In this document: in pieces, positions 1 through 11,999 of the stretch
Position numbering within the stretch: position 1 is the first letter of the stretch
Layout of the letters: the number at the start of each line of letters is the position of its first letter
Assembly: GCA_963995525.1 (NCBI GenBank)
Contig: OZ023206.1
Span: forward strand, 72,818,844-72,882,843
Direction: 5' to 3'
Length of the DNA stretch: 64,000 nt
Source: Escarpia spicata
Lineage: Eukaryota > Annelida > Polychaeta > Sabellida > Siboglinidae
Translations under genes and position numbers: made by a program
The notes under the pieces: model-generated
What the model saw: the letters and a program-made list of their open reading frames with translations, nothing else
Told to the model about the DNA's origin: nothing
The model's database searches: none

Positions 1-40
1 ATGTTTTTTTTTCCTCATTTTTATGATGTTCAAACATTCA

Positions 41-945
41 AAGTCAATAATCCGACGGATACCACCCTGGCATCCTCGAGTATTGTTGCATTAACTCATT
101 AATATACAAATTAGTCATCGCCATTACAATTTATACTACTTTTCTGAATATCTCGAATTGTAAACATCCAAACAATCAGACGCATGTTTTCAGGGTGTCT
201 GGGTATGGTTACGTAAGTGAAAAAATCATACTATGCGTATTTGTTGCATGAATATGCAAATTAGCTCTGACCAATATAACTTCCTGATATCCGTTTATAT
301 TTCCTCAATAGGTGAGCGATAGGCACTACTTAAAGGACATATTTAAATGCCCCGCTTCCCATACAAACACTCAAATTGTATATAATTTATTTGAACACCC
401 TAGATATTCAACCATGACAAGAAGGCCTATCGTAGAACTAGCGTGACTTAAAGATCAAACAAGGTCACCGTCAAATAATAATATTTCGAATTTGTCCGCT
501 TCCGCAAATTTCTTCCCGTCAAAATGAGATACGGCATGGAGGTGTCAGTTGAAGGAATTTGTTTGGAGTGGCGATCAAACGGTGTCACCGTCAAGCAATA
601 AATGTTCGAAATTGCACCATCCCGCAAACGTCATACAGTACCAAAGATGGCTTACAGCCTATCTACGTTACCTACTTACTCATGGTCTTGTGGTATACAT
701 TTTGTACTGGCTCCCCATAAATACAGGATACCACGTAGAGCTGTCAAGTGGTGCAGTAAGTGTGGAGTGAAGGTCAAGCAAGGTCATCATCAAATGTTGA
801 GTGTTCAGAACTGCGCCATTCCGCAAACGTTGTACAATTACAATGTTTACATAATTATCTACTTTGTCTTCCTACACAGGGCCATGTTATACACCTATGC
901 TTATAGTATCCTCTTTAAAATGATTTGCATGACATTGTAAAGAGG
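41..945 (+). repeat. Left inverted arm of the foldback-like element
   Basis: Pairs in inverted orientation with 2105-2967 and 4046-4176. It contains two to three subunits of roughly 200 bp sharing the GGTCAAACAAGGTCACC-type core, so the arm is itself internally repetitive. The short peptide-like similarity between the arms (WCSKCGVKVKQGHHQM) follows from DNA similarity and is not evidence of a gene. Confidence 0.6.
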
Positions 946-2482
946 TGGTCTAACTGAGGAGTGAAGATAAATAGATGTTTGCCACCCTAAATTTGGAATT
1001 TGAATGTCCTTTCGAGGAGGGTCACAAACTGAGTGTTGTGTCACAATATTTTTAATAATTAACTGATATGTTCTTGAGCACATGACAGCCTCTTTTCATC
1101 CTATGTCCACCCACATCCATTTGGGGTTGACGTTTGCTGATGAACCAGTTGACTGGTCAACCAAATAAAAGCTTGTTACGCTCTGCCCTCTGAATACTGC
1201 TAAAGAGCATCCGGAGTTATTAGAATATCTTAATGATATCATTCCCTTGACAGACTATCTTTCTCATTGCTTCGATAACGGACACCACGCACGCTGCAAT
1301 TCTGTTTACAGAGGAAAATGGTGATCCGTTCCAGGAGTGGAGTTGTCGCTAATCCAGATCCAAATGGGTGTGTGAATGCTGTGGTTCCTTCGTGGTATGA
1401 AATTTGGGATTCCCATGCTATTGACAACTGGCAATGGCATGGGCAGATCTTTTTCCAGAGCATGATGGATGTCGTTTCCATTAAGATGAATAATGTTATT
1501 GTCAATCCCAAAGCCTATTCAAATGTATGCAGCTGGCAATACACTTGACAAGCTCATAATCCATAACGATCGGAAACACAATATGAATCATGCATGGCTT
1601 TGATCCCGTTTCCACAAAGCATTTTGCACAAGGATCAACAGTTGCGTGTCAGGTTCTTCAAGGTCTTCCTGGATGTAGCGTGTCATAGTTGCACCTGGCG
1701 ACGACGGCTGAGGTGTCTGAAGTGTCAAATACGTCTTTTCAACCTAGATAGTGGAGCTTTGCAAACTTAATGGAGAGAAATGCAAATAGCTCCTGTATGT
1801 TGGTAAGATCGCGATGGAAGTATTTCCAGCGACACCTTGTTGTCCCGTGTTACTTTCCTCAGAATCCCGTTACCATGCTTCTCTCTTGTGGATTATTTGA
1901 TCCTGCTAGCGAGATACTTGTCTCGGACGACGCCAATATTGTTGGAGTGAATTAAGTGTTTCATTATGTGGGGAACAACAAAACTGTCTGCATACTCATC
2001 AAACGTGGTGATGTTGGTAGATGCATCTTTTGACGGTGATTTCGGTTGATGGACCTTTTGGCTGTGATCTTCAAACTTCACTTTCAACTTTCACTTCTCA
2101 TTTAGACCAAAACTTTACAACTCTATGTCATGCCTAATTTTGACGGGCACACAGTACACATAGGTGTATACCATGGCCTAGTGTAGGTGGACAAATTTGA
2201 TATGCAAACATCGCAATTGCACAACGTCTGCGGAATATGGCAGTTTTGAACATTCATCATTTGGTGGTGTCCTTGCTTGACCTTCACTCCACACTTACTG
2301 CACCACTTGATAGCTCCCCGGGGTATCTCGTATTTACGGGGAGGTAGTAGGCTTTTCAAAGGCATACGACGTGGCCATAAGTAGATAGGTAACTTGTAGA
2401 AGTTCGAATATTCATAATTTCACGGTGACCTTGTTTGACCTTAGCTCCAAACTTACTATACCAGGTAATAGCGCCACGTCGT

Positions 2483-2606
2483 ATCTCGTTTTGACAGGAT
2501 GACCATAAGCTTTCCAAAAATATATGACCTATATATTTTATTTAAAAACAAAATGGATAGGTCATATATATTTGGAAAGCTTATGGTCTTCCTGTCAAAA
2601 TGAGAT
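2483..2606. repeat. Local hairpin of about 124 bp in the right arm
   Basis: The segment from 2483 ('ATCTCGTTTTGACAGG') is mirrored by 'CCTGTCAAAATGAGAT' ending at 2606. Stems of about 50 bp include GACCATAAGCTTTCC and its complement, around an A/T-rich loop near 2540. The left arm shows no such hairpin, so this is an extra inverted copy or a small palindromic insertion. Confidence 0.75.
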
Positions 2607-2967
2607 TAAAGACAGAAGCGCACAATTTCGAAAATGTATCATTTAACGGTGACCTTGTTTGACCTTGGAATCACGCTTATTGCATCATTTCGCAGTTATA
2701 AGACAGGCCTCGTTGTGACGGGGATACTAGGGCTTTCAAATAATATACCATTTGGGCGTTTGTACGTACGGGGAGGGGGGTATTTAAGTTGGTCCGTTAG
2801 GCAGTGCCTACCGCTCGCCTATTGATGAGGTGCACATGATCAGCGTGAGGTGATATTGGTCAGCGCTAATTTGCATATTTCTGTGACAAGTTTGCAAACC
2901 ATGATTAGTTCACTGACATTATCATAACCAGATACCCTGAAAACATGCTTTGGGCGCATCATTTTGA

Positions 2968-4045
2968 TAATAATAATAATAATAATGGTTTATTACAGAA
3001 ACTATGATATATTCCAATCGTTACATAAATTGCCATGGTTTCTGTAATGATATATAGCAACGAGTGGCTGATTAGTCCTCACAATACATTTGTTACCTAC
3101 GTAAATTTCATGGTGCAAGATAACAATTTGTTTGATTGAAGAAAGAAGAAAAACAGAAACATGAATCACAACAGTACTATTTTCATGAAAACTTCATTTA
3201 CAAAATTGCAACAAAGAATGCTATTTATATGTCATTAATATTATTTACTAGCAAACAATTCTTAAGTTGATGTTTAAACGTTGCTAATGCATAATTACAA
3301 TTACAATCCACTGTTGTCGCTATATAGTTCCATAATTTAACATCTCGATATCTAATGATCATATTCTTAACGATTTTGTACATAAACAGCACAACCGTGT
3401 ATTTGTAGATTTTTCGTATTGGTAAAATAGACAGCTTCTTGAAGAGTCGGTCTGTGTGCGCTCTGTGTGGAGCTGACATAATTAACCGAATTGCATACTT
3501 TTGTAATTTGAATAGAGAACTAAAATGTGTATTATATGCTCCTCCCCACACTTCAACACAATACGCTAGATATGGATGTACAAATGTATAGTATAATGTT
3601 ACAAGGGATGATCTACTCAGGGTTTTTCTAGCTTTACTTATAATTCCAACGGCTTTGGCTATTTAAGATTTTATATACTGTATATGAAAAGTCCAGGACA
3701 AATTAGCATCCATTAAATTCCTAAGAATTTTGTGTTTTCTACTTGAGTAATTTGTAGTCCATCAATAAGGATGGCAGTTGGATTGGATACCTTTTTATTT
3801 ACTGACTTGAAGACAATAAAATGTATTTTACTGATATTTATAGATAGTTTATTACTGTTTAACCAAATAACAATTTTTTGCAGTTTATGATTCATCACAG
3901 TTTCATATCTCGCTAAGACTGTTACCATTGACAAACACATTTGTATCATCAGCAAATATAAAAGGAAATAGGATATATGATACGTTAACAATGCCGTTAA
4001 TATAGATTAAGAATAACAGTGGGCGTATTATTGATTGTTTCGATG
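2968..4045 (-). mobile_element. 5'-truncated LINE (reverse transcriptase C-terminal part) with ATT tail
   Basis: On the minus strand the sequence reads as non-LTR reverse transcriptase with breaks. A segment with LLFLIYING and the catalytic FADD box (3956-3945) is followed, after a frameshift near 3900, by WLNSNKLSINISK and ILIDGLQITQVENTKFLGI (to 3713). A later segment (3551-3225) has the C-terminal part WGGAYNTHF, LQKYAIRLIM and KLSILPIRKIYKY. The 3' end is an (ATT)n tail, seen as ATAATAATAATAATAATAAT near 2968-2988 on the plus strand. This is the microsatellite-type 3' end of CR1/L2-like elements. The 5' end is truncated in the fingers/palm region near 4045, at the junction with the foldback arm. 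Several frame breaks make it a relic. Confidence 0.8.
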
Positions 4046-4176
4046 TTTGCAATTCGAGATATTAAGAAAAAATAATATATCTTTTATTGACGATACCTAA
4101 TTTACATATTAATGGGTTTCTACCAAAAAAACGCTCAAGTGTGCCAAGGTGGCATCCGTCGGATTATTGACCAAGA

Positions 4177-4959
4177 AGGTTAGATGATCACAAAAAATGC
4201 ACTAAGACATCGTGCTTACATTAACGCACGGTCCACCTTCAAAAGGGCGTTTGACTGCCGGACTGTACTTAAAACACGACTGGAAGAACACAGAAAAGAC
4301 GTAGACAACATGATAAATTAGAAATACAGAAGGTGCGGGAAAAAGATTGATGGCTACCATCAATAAATCCGCGTATACAGACCATGCGACAACTGAAAAC
4401 CACTTCATGTAGACAAGTAACCCAACCGAAGAATGTTTTAATTATGTATTGTATATATTTCCACATGCATATATTATCATTTGATGTTTTCATCTTTTTG
4501 AAATTGTCACGTGCAACGAAAAAATACGACCGACACTGGTACCCCCGAATTTGCCTGTCGCCATAACAAAGCGGCACAATTACAAGCTATTAATCTGCTT
4601 ATATATATTGCTTAAACATATGATAAAACATTACAGGGGAGTATTAGGAACTCTTCTGCTAATATATGGGCAAGATTAAGGACATTTTTAAACATATAAA
4701 ACCATCTGTCGCCAAGTTTGTTGTCATTACGGTAACGTTGTGTTAAATACCTCAGTACGTGTACCTCATAAATTATCAGACAAAATCATTTTTTACGTGG
4801 CATATAACTATTGCAAATTGTTTATGTATTACCTGTGCGATTCAGCGGGACAACGAAGTGTAGATAGATAGTTTAGTTTGTGTATTATATCTCGTTTTTT
4901 GAACCGTTCACAATGGTCGTGTTGAATGTTGCCATAAGAGAACGGCATATAGATCTAAC
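4177..4959. other. No recognisable feature
   Basis: A/T-rich unique-looking sequence. Short ORFs on both strands (for example 4577-4269) match no family I recognise. Confidence 0.5.
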
Positions 4960-4989
4960 AAACTAAAGCGATATCGACAAATCGATTGA

Positions 4990-6205
4990 AAATATGTCTA
5001 AGAAGGTAAGATATTGTTGCATGCCTAATATTTGAGCAGTAGAAATACATACAAGTGAACAAGGACTGTGTTGCTTGAACTCAAAACCACTGTACAACTG
5101 GATAAACGAAAATCGAATGATTCTAAACGCCGATAAGACAGAGTGCATGCTACTTGGCACCAGGCAGAAATTACAACGTGCAAGTCCGAACTTCTGCGTA
5201 CATGGCAACAACTGTATCGTCACCCCCGTTCAGACCCACAAATTACTTGGCTTATACGTCGACAGTAACCTGACTTGGAATGCACATGTGACAAAGCTAT
5301 GCTCCAAGCTGCGGAGCCGGTTGTATTTGTTCAACCAAGTGAAACGCTTAATGCCGCTACGTGCAAGGAAACTATATTTTTCAGGGATGGTGCAACCGTT
5401 GATTGACTACGGCTGCGTCATATGGGGCAATTGCGGACACGTTTTGCTGTCGAACGTTCATAAGATGATGAAGCAGTATGCACGTGTAATTTTGAATGTG
5501 AAAGACCGGCGACAAGTTTCAACAGTGACACTATTTCGCTCTCTAGGATGGTTGCCAATTGATGTTCGCATACGTTACTTCACTGCCATAGTAATGTATA
5601 ATATCATGCATGGGCAAGCCCCGGCCTACCTTATAGACCTATTTACATTAAACAGTAGTGTACACGATCATCACACCCGCGGCTGCACAAACATTCGTGT
5701 TCACAAGTACAACCTGGCCATAGGCCAGCGCACATTTGCTTATAGGGGTGCGAAACTGTGGGACACTATCCCGGAATCTATACAGAATGCCAATAGTGTA
5801 GATACCTTTAAAACAGTCTTTTTAAAATTTCTCAAGAAGGATGTATACAATTGTTTGCACTTTTCAATTGATATGCCTGAATAAGTTTTTATTTTAAATG
5901 ACGAATTGTTTTAATTTATTCATCTTGATCTTATTGACTATTATTATTGACTTTAATCTTTCTAGAATTGGTAAATGTATTCATGATGTTGTTTTATTTG
6001 TAGTGTAATATTAATCATTTATTATTTAATTTATTTTCATTTATTTAATTTACTATATTATTTATATTTTTATTGTTGTGAATTGTATATTTTATAAAAG
6101 CTGTGTAAATGTTGATGTAAGAATGTAGTGTGAGATGGCACATTGAAAATCACGATATAACGTGACATGGTCACCATCATTAAATAAAGCTTTTACTACT
6201 ATACG
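4990..6205 (+). mobile_element. 5'-truncated LINE with ORF remnant and 3' UTR
   Basis: The open frame at 5075-5884 is the post-catalytic part of a non-LTR reverse transcriptase. About 320 bp of A/T-rich 3' UTR follow, ending near 6185-6200 in an AATAAA-containing sequence. No YADD-type box is visible upstream, so the copy is truncated just 3' of the palm. The 3' end has no simple microsatellite tail, unlike the LINEs at 2968 and 25728, which suggests a different family. Confidence 0.75.
5075..5884 (+). pseudogene. Non-LTR reverse transcriptase C-terminal fragment (Jockey/CR1 group)
   Basis: An uninterrupted 269-codon frame covers the segment downstream of the catalytic box. Recognisable blocks are WINENRMILNADKTECMLLG (residues about 9-28), HKLLGLYVDSNLTWNAHV (about 57-74), a thumb/connection region with PLIDYGCVIWGNC (about 109-121), and LGWLPIDVRIRYFTAIVMYN. 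The C-terminal tail FAYRGAKLWDTIPESIQ is the usual end of such ORF2 proteins, followed by TAA at 5882. Endonuclease, fingers and catalytic palm are missing, so it cannot encode an active enzyme. The first ATG is simply the first Met after the truncation. The intact frame suggests that this copy is not very old. Confidence 0.8.
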
Positions 6206-6369
6206 GTGAAGGAAGGTAAGACATTAACTAACTTTGTTCAATTATTTGAAAAAGATAGGAGTCCGAAAAACCTTCGTTTTACCAGTTGTCAAATATTCAC
6301 TCATATGTGCTGTTAGACGTGGAAGAATTCGATGAGAATATTAAACAAAATTGGACATCTTCCACCGGC

Positions 6370-6657
6370 GATGCCTTTCTAGATATCGTCAAGTATATTC
6401 AAAGAAGACTAGCTGGGCATGTGCTACGACTATAAAGGAAGCAACTTGCACATGCAGCGATGGAGTGGGTCCCGGAAGGTGGTAACAGGAAAAGAGGAAG
6501 GCTGACTAAGACTTGGCGCAAGACACTTATAGAAGACTTGCCAGAAATAGGAATCACCTGGAATGAGGTAAATGAAGTCGCAAACATCATTACACGTAGA
6601 ATGAATGCATGCGTTCGTTATCCGAACTGTAATGTATGTTTTATTATTCCACGTTAA
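6370..6657 (+). pseudogene. LINE ORF2 C-terminal fragment
   Basis: Translation gives RRLAGHVLRL, an in-frame stop at about 6433, then MEWVPEGGNRKRGRLTKTWR and GITWNEVNEVA. This matches the last ~80 residues common in a group of invertebrate LINE ORF2 proteins (WAGHVLRM, then KRGRPRKTWRR, then W.E...A). Both ends are truncated. Blocks belong to a different family from the frame at 5075-5884. Confidence 0.7.
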
Positions 6658-6659
6658 TT

Positions 6660-8203
6660 GCAAAATGCTTTGATACTTCATGAATAAGGGTAATGTTTAG
6701 CGTAAAATTCGTGATCTCTGACTTTGTTTTATTAACTTTTGTACGATTGAAACATATGTTATTTTGCTAGATATGAGATGTGAAAACGTACGTGAGCCAC
6801 TTAGACTTGGAGATTGTTGACTCGAGTCTTGTCTTATTTTAAAGGCGATTCGTGTCAACCCATCTCTCAAGTGTAATCAGAAATCACCTCCGCTTGCTGT
6901 CTCAATGATTATACCGAATCAACAGAGCCTATCAGAAACGACTATCGCACCGATGTATTGCACGAACCCAGATGAATCGTATTAATCATAGCCGCTATAA
7001 ATAATGTCGATAAAATAAGTTGGCGCTTTCATCATTAATATTTCATTAGATCTGAAGCGTGTATGTGAGTGCAACTTGACTTGAGACACGAGCGGTGAAT
7101 ACTAGAGACTTGGAACTTGAACTGGAATTCAAAGACATGACTCGTGACGTCCCATGACGTAGAACATTCATTGGCCCGAAACTTCGCTTGCCAATTCGAA
7201 GCTAACTGAAAAGTCTGGTGTTGGGTGCCGTTTTTATCAAAATGCATGACCTACTTTTTGGCTTCCAAATGGCTTCGAAAATCACAACCAATAGTCATTT
7301 CCGCGGTATGTGGTGACGACCGAGCTATCAGCCACCCCTACCTTTTGACGGTTTTACGAACCTGTGCATCCATTCCTAAGGTTGACTTTCGAATTATTGA
7401 TGGACGAACATTAGCGGTTAACAGAGATGCGTAATTTAAACTGAACAACTACAGCAAGCGTGACCCGTCACATTTACAAACAAGTCTGAAGAAACAACCG
7501 AGTAAGAGACAATTTATCAACAACACTATTTTTTGTCTTGAACAATGCGGTAAGCAGTTAGATTAATTTTTTCCGTCTGCCGACGTTATTAATGGGTTCG
7601 TCGATCTCAGTCGGCCACTATAATAGAAACAACCGGTTTCAACAAGTTTCTTGAGCGGTGCAAGTTGAACTATCTGTTACATGACGCATTTGGGGAAGAT
7701 CGTTGTTTTACTTCCGCGGTCTGGAATTATTTCACCGCAAAAACGTTTTCAGGAAAAACGGCATGTCTGTGGTAAAGTACATTTAATTAAAATACCAAGC
7801 TGATACCAAGATAATATTAATTGCCTGGTTATTGACATATATTAACGGTAAGCGTAAATATGCGGTGTCAATTTTTGTCAAAATCAATAAGGCATTCAAC
7901 CAACAACATCAGTTTCCTTGACAACCGGTTTGTCCGATTTTATGTCAACTATACATGTATTATTTTTTTTTCATATACCCGCTACACATACCAGGTTCAA
8001 GGTATATTGACGGGACAAAGTTAAAGCAAGATTGTCTGCCATTATTGTGTCAGAAGCGGGAATTATCTGCAGGAAGTTCGCTATATCTAGGTCTAGATTG
8101 TACGGGGATCACGTGGTCGCGCTGAACGTTGACGTTGTTTGCACCGTTGTCGCGCTTACATTTGTCCGGGCGTTATGTATGTTTATATATATATTTACAT
8201 ATA

Positions 8204-8248
<45 letters not shown>

Positions 8249-9470
8249 ATTATAAAATGTTTGTTTCCCACAGACATGAACAATTTATGTCGTCAAACAG
8301 TTTCCTCTCCACGCACACGTCACGTGACTAACTCTTATACTTGGTTACAAATCTGAAACAGCAAATTATAATTATTTACTCTGAAGATAACGCTCGTATT
8401 ACGACAACAAACGAAACATATTTAACTACTGGATATTATTGATCACTAAGTGATCTACTGGTGCCAAATAGTATGCCTTACATATGCACATAAACATCAC
8501 CCGGATAACATTTAACGCACGGATAAATGTAAGCGCGACACCGTCTGTCTCTGTAATACGGTCAATAAAGGGTGTTTATTGTTATTTATTTAAATAATTT
8601 GCGTGCGCAACTTTCGAAATACTAACACTGTATGTCTTACTCAACACAATTTGGCGGGCTTCAACATTATTTGTTGTAGTATTAAGAACATTATATTAAA
8701 AAAAGCAATATACTACTTCGGTCTAAATTAAACTAACGAGAAAACCGAAAAACAACCGGTTGGTTCTGGCTGATAATGTGTATATGACGTCATAGTAATT
8801 AGTCTCGTAAAGCTCTAAAGCTATACCTTGGCAGAGGCGCGATATCGCTTAAATGAAGCAATCACTTATCGTGAACACGCGCGTTTCTCAACTATCCAGC
8901 CGATATAGATTAGCGACTTTGATTGATCGGCGCTCGGTTTCTTCGTGTGACTTGACTTCTCATTTTACTGGGTCAACTATGACGTCATCGATGATGCAAA
9001 ATTTCGTGAAGATTTTTTGACCGAATAAAATTCTCCATTATTTCGTCGAAGTGACCTCCGGCCAGTTCATGCCCTTACTTAGAAAATGTTGCTAATTAAA
9101 AGTCAAGTACGATTAATCAAATGAATTCGTGATGAGTGTAGATAAATTTCAGTGAATTTGTTCAAGATAACGAAGTAATTACCATCATTAAAATGTTGTA
9201 TTAAGCCGACAATGGATGGTCTTCGTTTAGTAATACTTACAATCTTACTTACAACAGAGTGATTATGTTAGTTCTTTTCTGTCCGTCAAATAGCGTTTAA
9301 TACTGCCCGTCAAATTGCGTTTAATAACCAGGGTATTTTCTCACGTTAAGTGTTTCACTCACGTAACGTTCAACTTGTATATAACATATCACGGGACCTG
9401 TGTGACCTAGGCAAAGACCGTTGGTGTCTCCTAACCCCATAGTCGACAGCCAGGTCACATCCGCCTTGAC
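6660..9470. other. Mostly featureless A/T-rich stretch
   Basis: No recognisable coding region or repeat family was seen apart from the TA microsatellite near 8190-8243. ORFs at 7035-7247, 7225-7434 and 8032-8331 are short, and the last runs through the microsatellite. Confidence 0.5.
8187..8243. repeat. TA dinucleotide microsatellite
   Basis: An interrupted run of alternating T and A, purest at about 8211-8241. Confidence 0.95.
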
Positions 9471-9479
9471 GGAAGCAGT

Positions 9480-9790
9480 CGATGACGTACGCGACACGTC
9501 AACTGGGCGGAAGTTTACAAAGCAGCCATGATCGATGGCAACAACCGCTCTGACAACAATCTCATTTCACTCGAAACAGTTTTATGAAACACCGACGGAG
9601 CGACGCGAGGGAGAGCGGGATTTACGTCGCGCGCTGATGAGTTATGGATTGATATGTCATCGCAGCGGCAACCGAAAGGCGGCCGGCTCGCAAGATGGCG
9701 ACGAAGGTAACTGTCAGGTGACGCGGGTCACATGAAAGCAATCACGTGACCTTTCGCTGCCATATTGAGGTCTTAGCGGTAGCGATGATG
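9480..9790 (+). promoter_or_regulatory. CpG-rich, promoter-like patch with ATGGCG start-like context
   Basis: The surroundings are A/T-rich, but this patch has many CpGs (GATGACGTACGCGACACG, GCGACGCGAGGGAGAGCGGG) and CACGTGAC near 9744. At 9691 the sequence CAAGATGGCGACGAAGGTAA combines a YY1-like AAGATGGCG, an ATG (9695-9697), three more codons and a GTAACT 5' splice-site-like sequence from 9707. This could be a first exon coding only four residues, as YY1-type promoters often show. No downstream exon could be linked, so a gene here is not established. Confidence 0.3.
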
Positions 9791-10639
9791 AATGCGTTTA
9801 AGTGTAAATATACGTAATTCGTACGTCAATATTTTACGTGCAAGTACTGACGTTATCGGCGTCATATGCAATTTGTCAGTGTCGTGTGCGTGATAAAGAA
9901 CGGTGGTATCATTACGTTAAATAATGAACAAAATAACCCGGTAAAGGAATCTGAAGCAAGGCTTTTATTGCTCTGCAAAGGTTGCCCACTTTGTCAAGTA
10001 ATCAAGCACAACAAAAACGAGGATTAAAAACACCACAGAGAAGAAATATGGGGAGAAATACACATCAACTATAGCCAGGCTATTAAGCAAGTTGGAAACC
10101 GACAGAAGTGGAGAAGCCTACGAACGATCAAACACGAAGCGGATTAAAGCAATACAATAAAAGTACTAGTTCCACGCCTAGGTATCCTTGTTCTTACTTT
10201 AGTATTAGAACTTCTCTCAGAAACAAAGATACCGACTATAACGATAATGTTGTGTTGTTCTTCTTTTGTTGCTTCTTGGTCCTCTTCTTCCGAGTATAAG
10301 CTTAGCGTCAACACGTGGTTGATGCAGACGTTTGGAGGGAAGACAGTAATTAACGCCAGTCAAAACGTAAAAAGAAATGCATGTTGCTTTGTTGGTCAAT
10401 ACATAATTTAATTGGTAAGCTGTGACCACTATTCTATATATGTTGTAGCATATTTACGACACATTCGCACTGAAAAGAAATCGATGCGCTTGATATATTT
10501 TCGACATATGCATAACCTGGCAGTCTATGCACCGTGGGCGTTGGAAGGTCGTTGTGTAAAGGTGTCGGACATCATGCTCGTTAATACTGGATAGCTGGAC
10601 ACTCCAGGAGGCAGCACACCGATTTTATCTGTCATTAAC
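9791..10639. other. No recognisable feature
   Basis: Unique-looking sequence with short ORFs on both strands (10108-10299, 10217-10429, 10412-10594). None shows a family motif. Confidence 0.45.
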
Positions 10640-11430
10640 AGACTCTCTAACACGATGTCAAGGCACTTGGATTTGAAGAGAGGTCGAACGATTGGCATGC
10701 TCACTGCAGGAAGAAGAATTGTCGCACGAGCAATGAGTGTATATGCAACCACAATTGTTCGACTCCAGTACCGCTTCAAAAACACTGTTGTACATGGACC
10801 AAGAAGTGGCAGTTCTCGAGTTACTGACAGTAGACAGCAGCGCTATATTGTCCTTCTACACATCCGTACAAAACACGAAAAACAACAGACACCTCAGATG
10901 TGTCCAGTTTTCATGTGTCCAGTGCTGATGACAAGTATATACACGACGTGGGGAGCGGTGTTTGAATGCAACAGTTGTGCTGCAAGATAGCTGATGATGT
11001 GGAAAGAGCGCCATGCTGGGGGCAGACATCTACCAGTGTTAGGACATATTTAAATATCACCGACAACAACCTCTATGCCCAAAGAAACCGAGATCAAGCC
11101 CGTTTTTTTGAACTGGTATCATCTGTACATCAACATCTGAATTTGACGTTCTGTGCTCCTTTCAATAGGACAATGCCCTACCCAATATCATACCGATTGT
11201 CCTGGCATACCTGTAGCAGGTGACGACCTGCGTTTAGACCGGACAATCATGTCTCCTTTCGAACGTGCCTGCTATGAACAGCGTAGTAGCTTCATCAGCG
11301 ACAACGACAACCGACCGGCATCCATCAACTCACAGTTGCCCTGACCGAAGAACGGAGAGCCACGCTAAGGCGCCGTCTCCATTGACTCGTAAATGTCAGC
11401 ACGAAGCATAAGTCGAGCTCATACTTCTAC
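10640..11430 (+). pseudogene. Tc1-like transposase relic
   Basis: From 10655 the plus strand encodes MSRHLDLKRGRTIGMLTAGR, then RRIVARAMSVYATTIVRLQY, VHGPRSGSSRVTDSRQQRYI and VLLHIRTKH. This is the N-terminal paired-like helix-turn-helix plus GRPR-like motif order of Tc1 transposases. Further on, 11159-11212 reads FQ-stop-DNALPNIIPIVLAYL, corresponding to the FQQDNARPH segment that carries the second catalytic Asp. The frame near 11290-11390 (LHQRQRQPTGIHQLTVALTE) matches the C-terminal region. Frameshifts, deletions of the central DDE core and stops show that the copy is dead. Terminal inverted repeats were not identified with confidence. Confidence 0.75.
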
Positions 11431-11638
11431 CCAAAGGAGCCACACATCTTACTGAAACATCTTACACGCAAATTGGAAGGTAGATTCATATAAAAACCTG
11501 ATATGTCTTACAAGAAAAACTGGCGTTCTTTTTATTACCAGTGTATACTGAGAAACATTGTCAATTTGTAACAGTAAAGTTGGGTATAATGTAATATCTG
11601 CACGTTGTTCTTAAAGGAATCCTTAAATTAACAGTGTA

Positions 11639-11935
11639 GAGCGTAGTGGCGTAGCGTTTAGAGCACCGGGCTATCAATCGAGAGATTCCAAATTCGAATC
11701 ATATTGTTACCGTTTCAAACTTTCGGCAAGTTTGTTCATTCCACGATGCTCCAGTTCAATCACTTGCATGAATGAGTACTTGGCGATAGGCAGTGGTTGG
11801 TGCTTGTGTACGAACAGTCTTGGCACAATAGTTGCAACGTGGCTGAACACTTCCCAGAGAAGTAGAGATGGTGTTAATTTTATGAAGACTGCCAGTGTGT
11901 AATGTTTAAGGCACATTGAGCAAGCATAAAGACGT
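11639..11935 (+). mobile_element. SINE copy 1 (tRNA-like head)
   Basis: The head GAGCGTAGTGGCGTAGCG resembles a pol III box A region, and ATTCCAAATTCGAATC about 40 bp later resembles box B. The body (GTTCATTCCACGATGCTCC, then CGTGGCTGAACACTTCCCAG) aligns with copies at 23763 and, inverted, 16353. It ends near AAGGCACATTGAGCAAGC. As a SINE it has no coding capacity and depends on a LINE for mobility. Confidence 0.75.
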
Positions 11936-11999
11936 GACAACACGCAATATAAGAACTTACATTGTAATGTGTCAAGGGAGATAATTTTACAATCGCGCA

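Larger units (their letters stand above)
41..4176. mobile_element. Foldback-like element with long inverted arms, interrupted by a LINE
   Basis: The left arm (about 41-945) is the diverged reverse complement of 2105-2967 plus 4046-4176. Matching landmarks are the outer motif around 'AATAATCCGACGGAT' (near 48 and 4155), the segment with 'GCATGTTTTCAGGGT' (near 185 and 2940), 'AATATGCAAATTAG' (near 250 and 2870) and 'GTGGAGTGAAGGTCAAGCAAGG' cut down to its common core (near 760 and 2290). Arms carry repeated subunits with 'AAGGTCACCGTCAAAT'. The spacer 946-2104 holds short ORFs that I do not recognise, and no transposase is visible. Arm similarity is moderate by eye, so the element is old. No clean target duplication was found at the two ends. 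Confidence 0.6.
2105..4176 (-). repeat. Right inverted arm of the foldback-like element, split by a LINE
   Basis: Reverse complement of the left arm from 2105 to about 2967. The match resumes at about 4046 and runs to the outer edge near 4176. The gap is filled by a minus-strand LINE fragment, which therefore inserted after the arms formed. Confidence 0.6.

Noticed and set aside
602..2365. Homologous Cys-containing ORFs at 602-940 and 2123-2365 as a duplicated gene
   Set aside because: They lie at matching places in the two inverted arms, so similarity follows from the repeat. There is no long frame or domain.
11639..11710. tRNA gene
   Set aside because: Box A- and B-like sequences are present, but no complete cloverleaf is apparent, and the shared 200-bp body in three copies shows a SINE.
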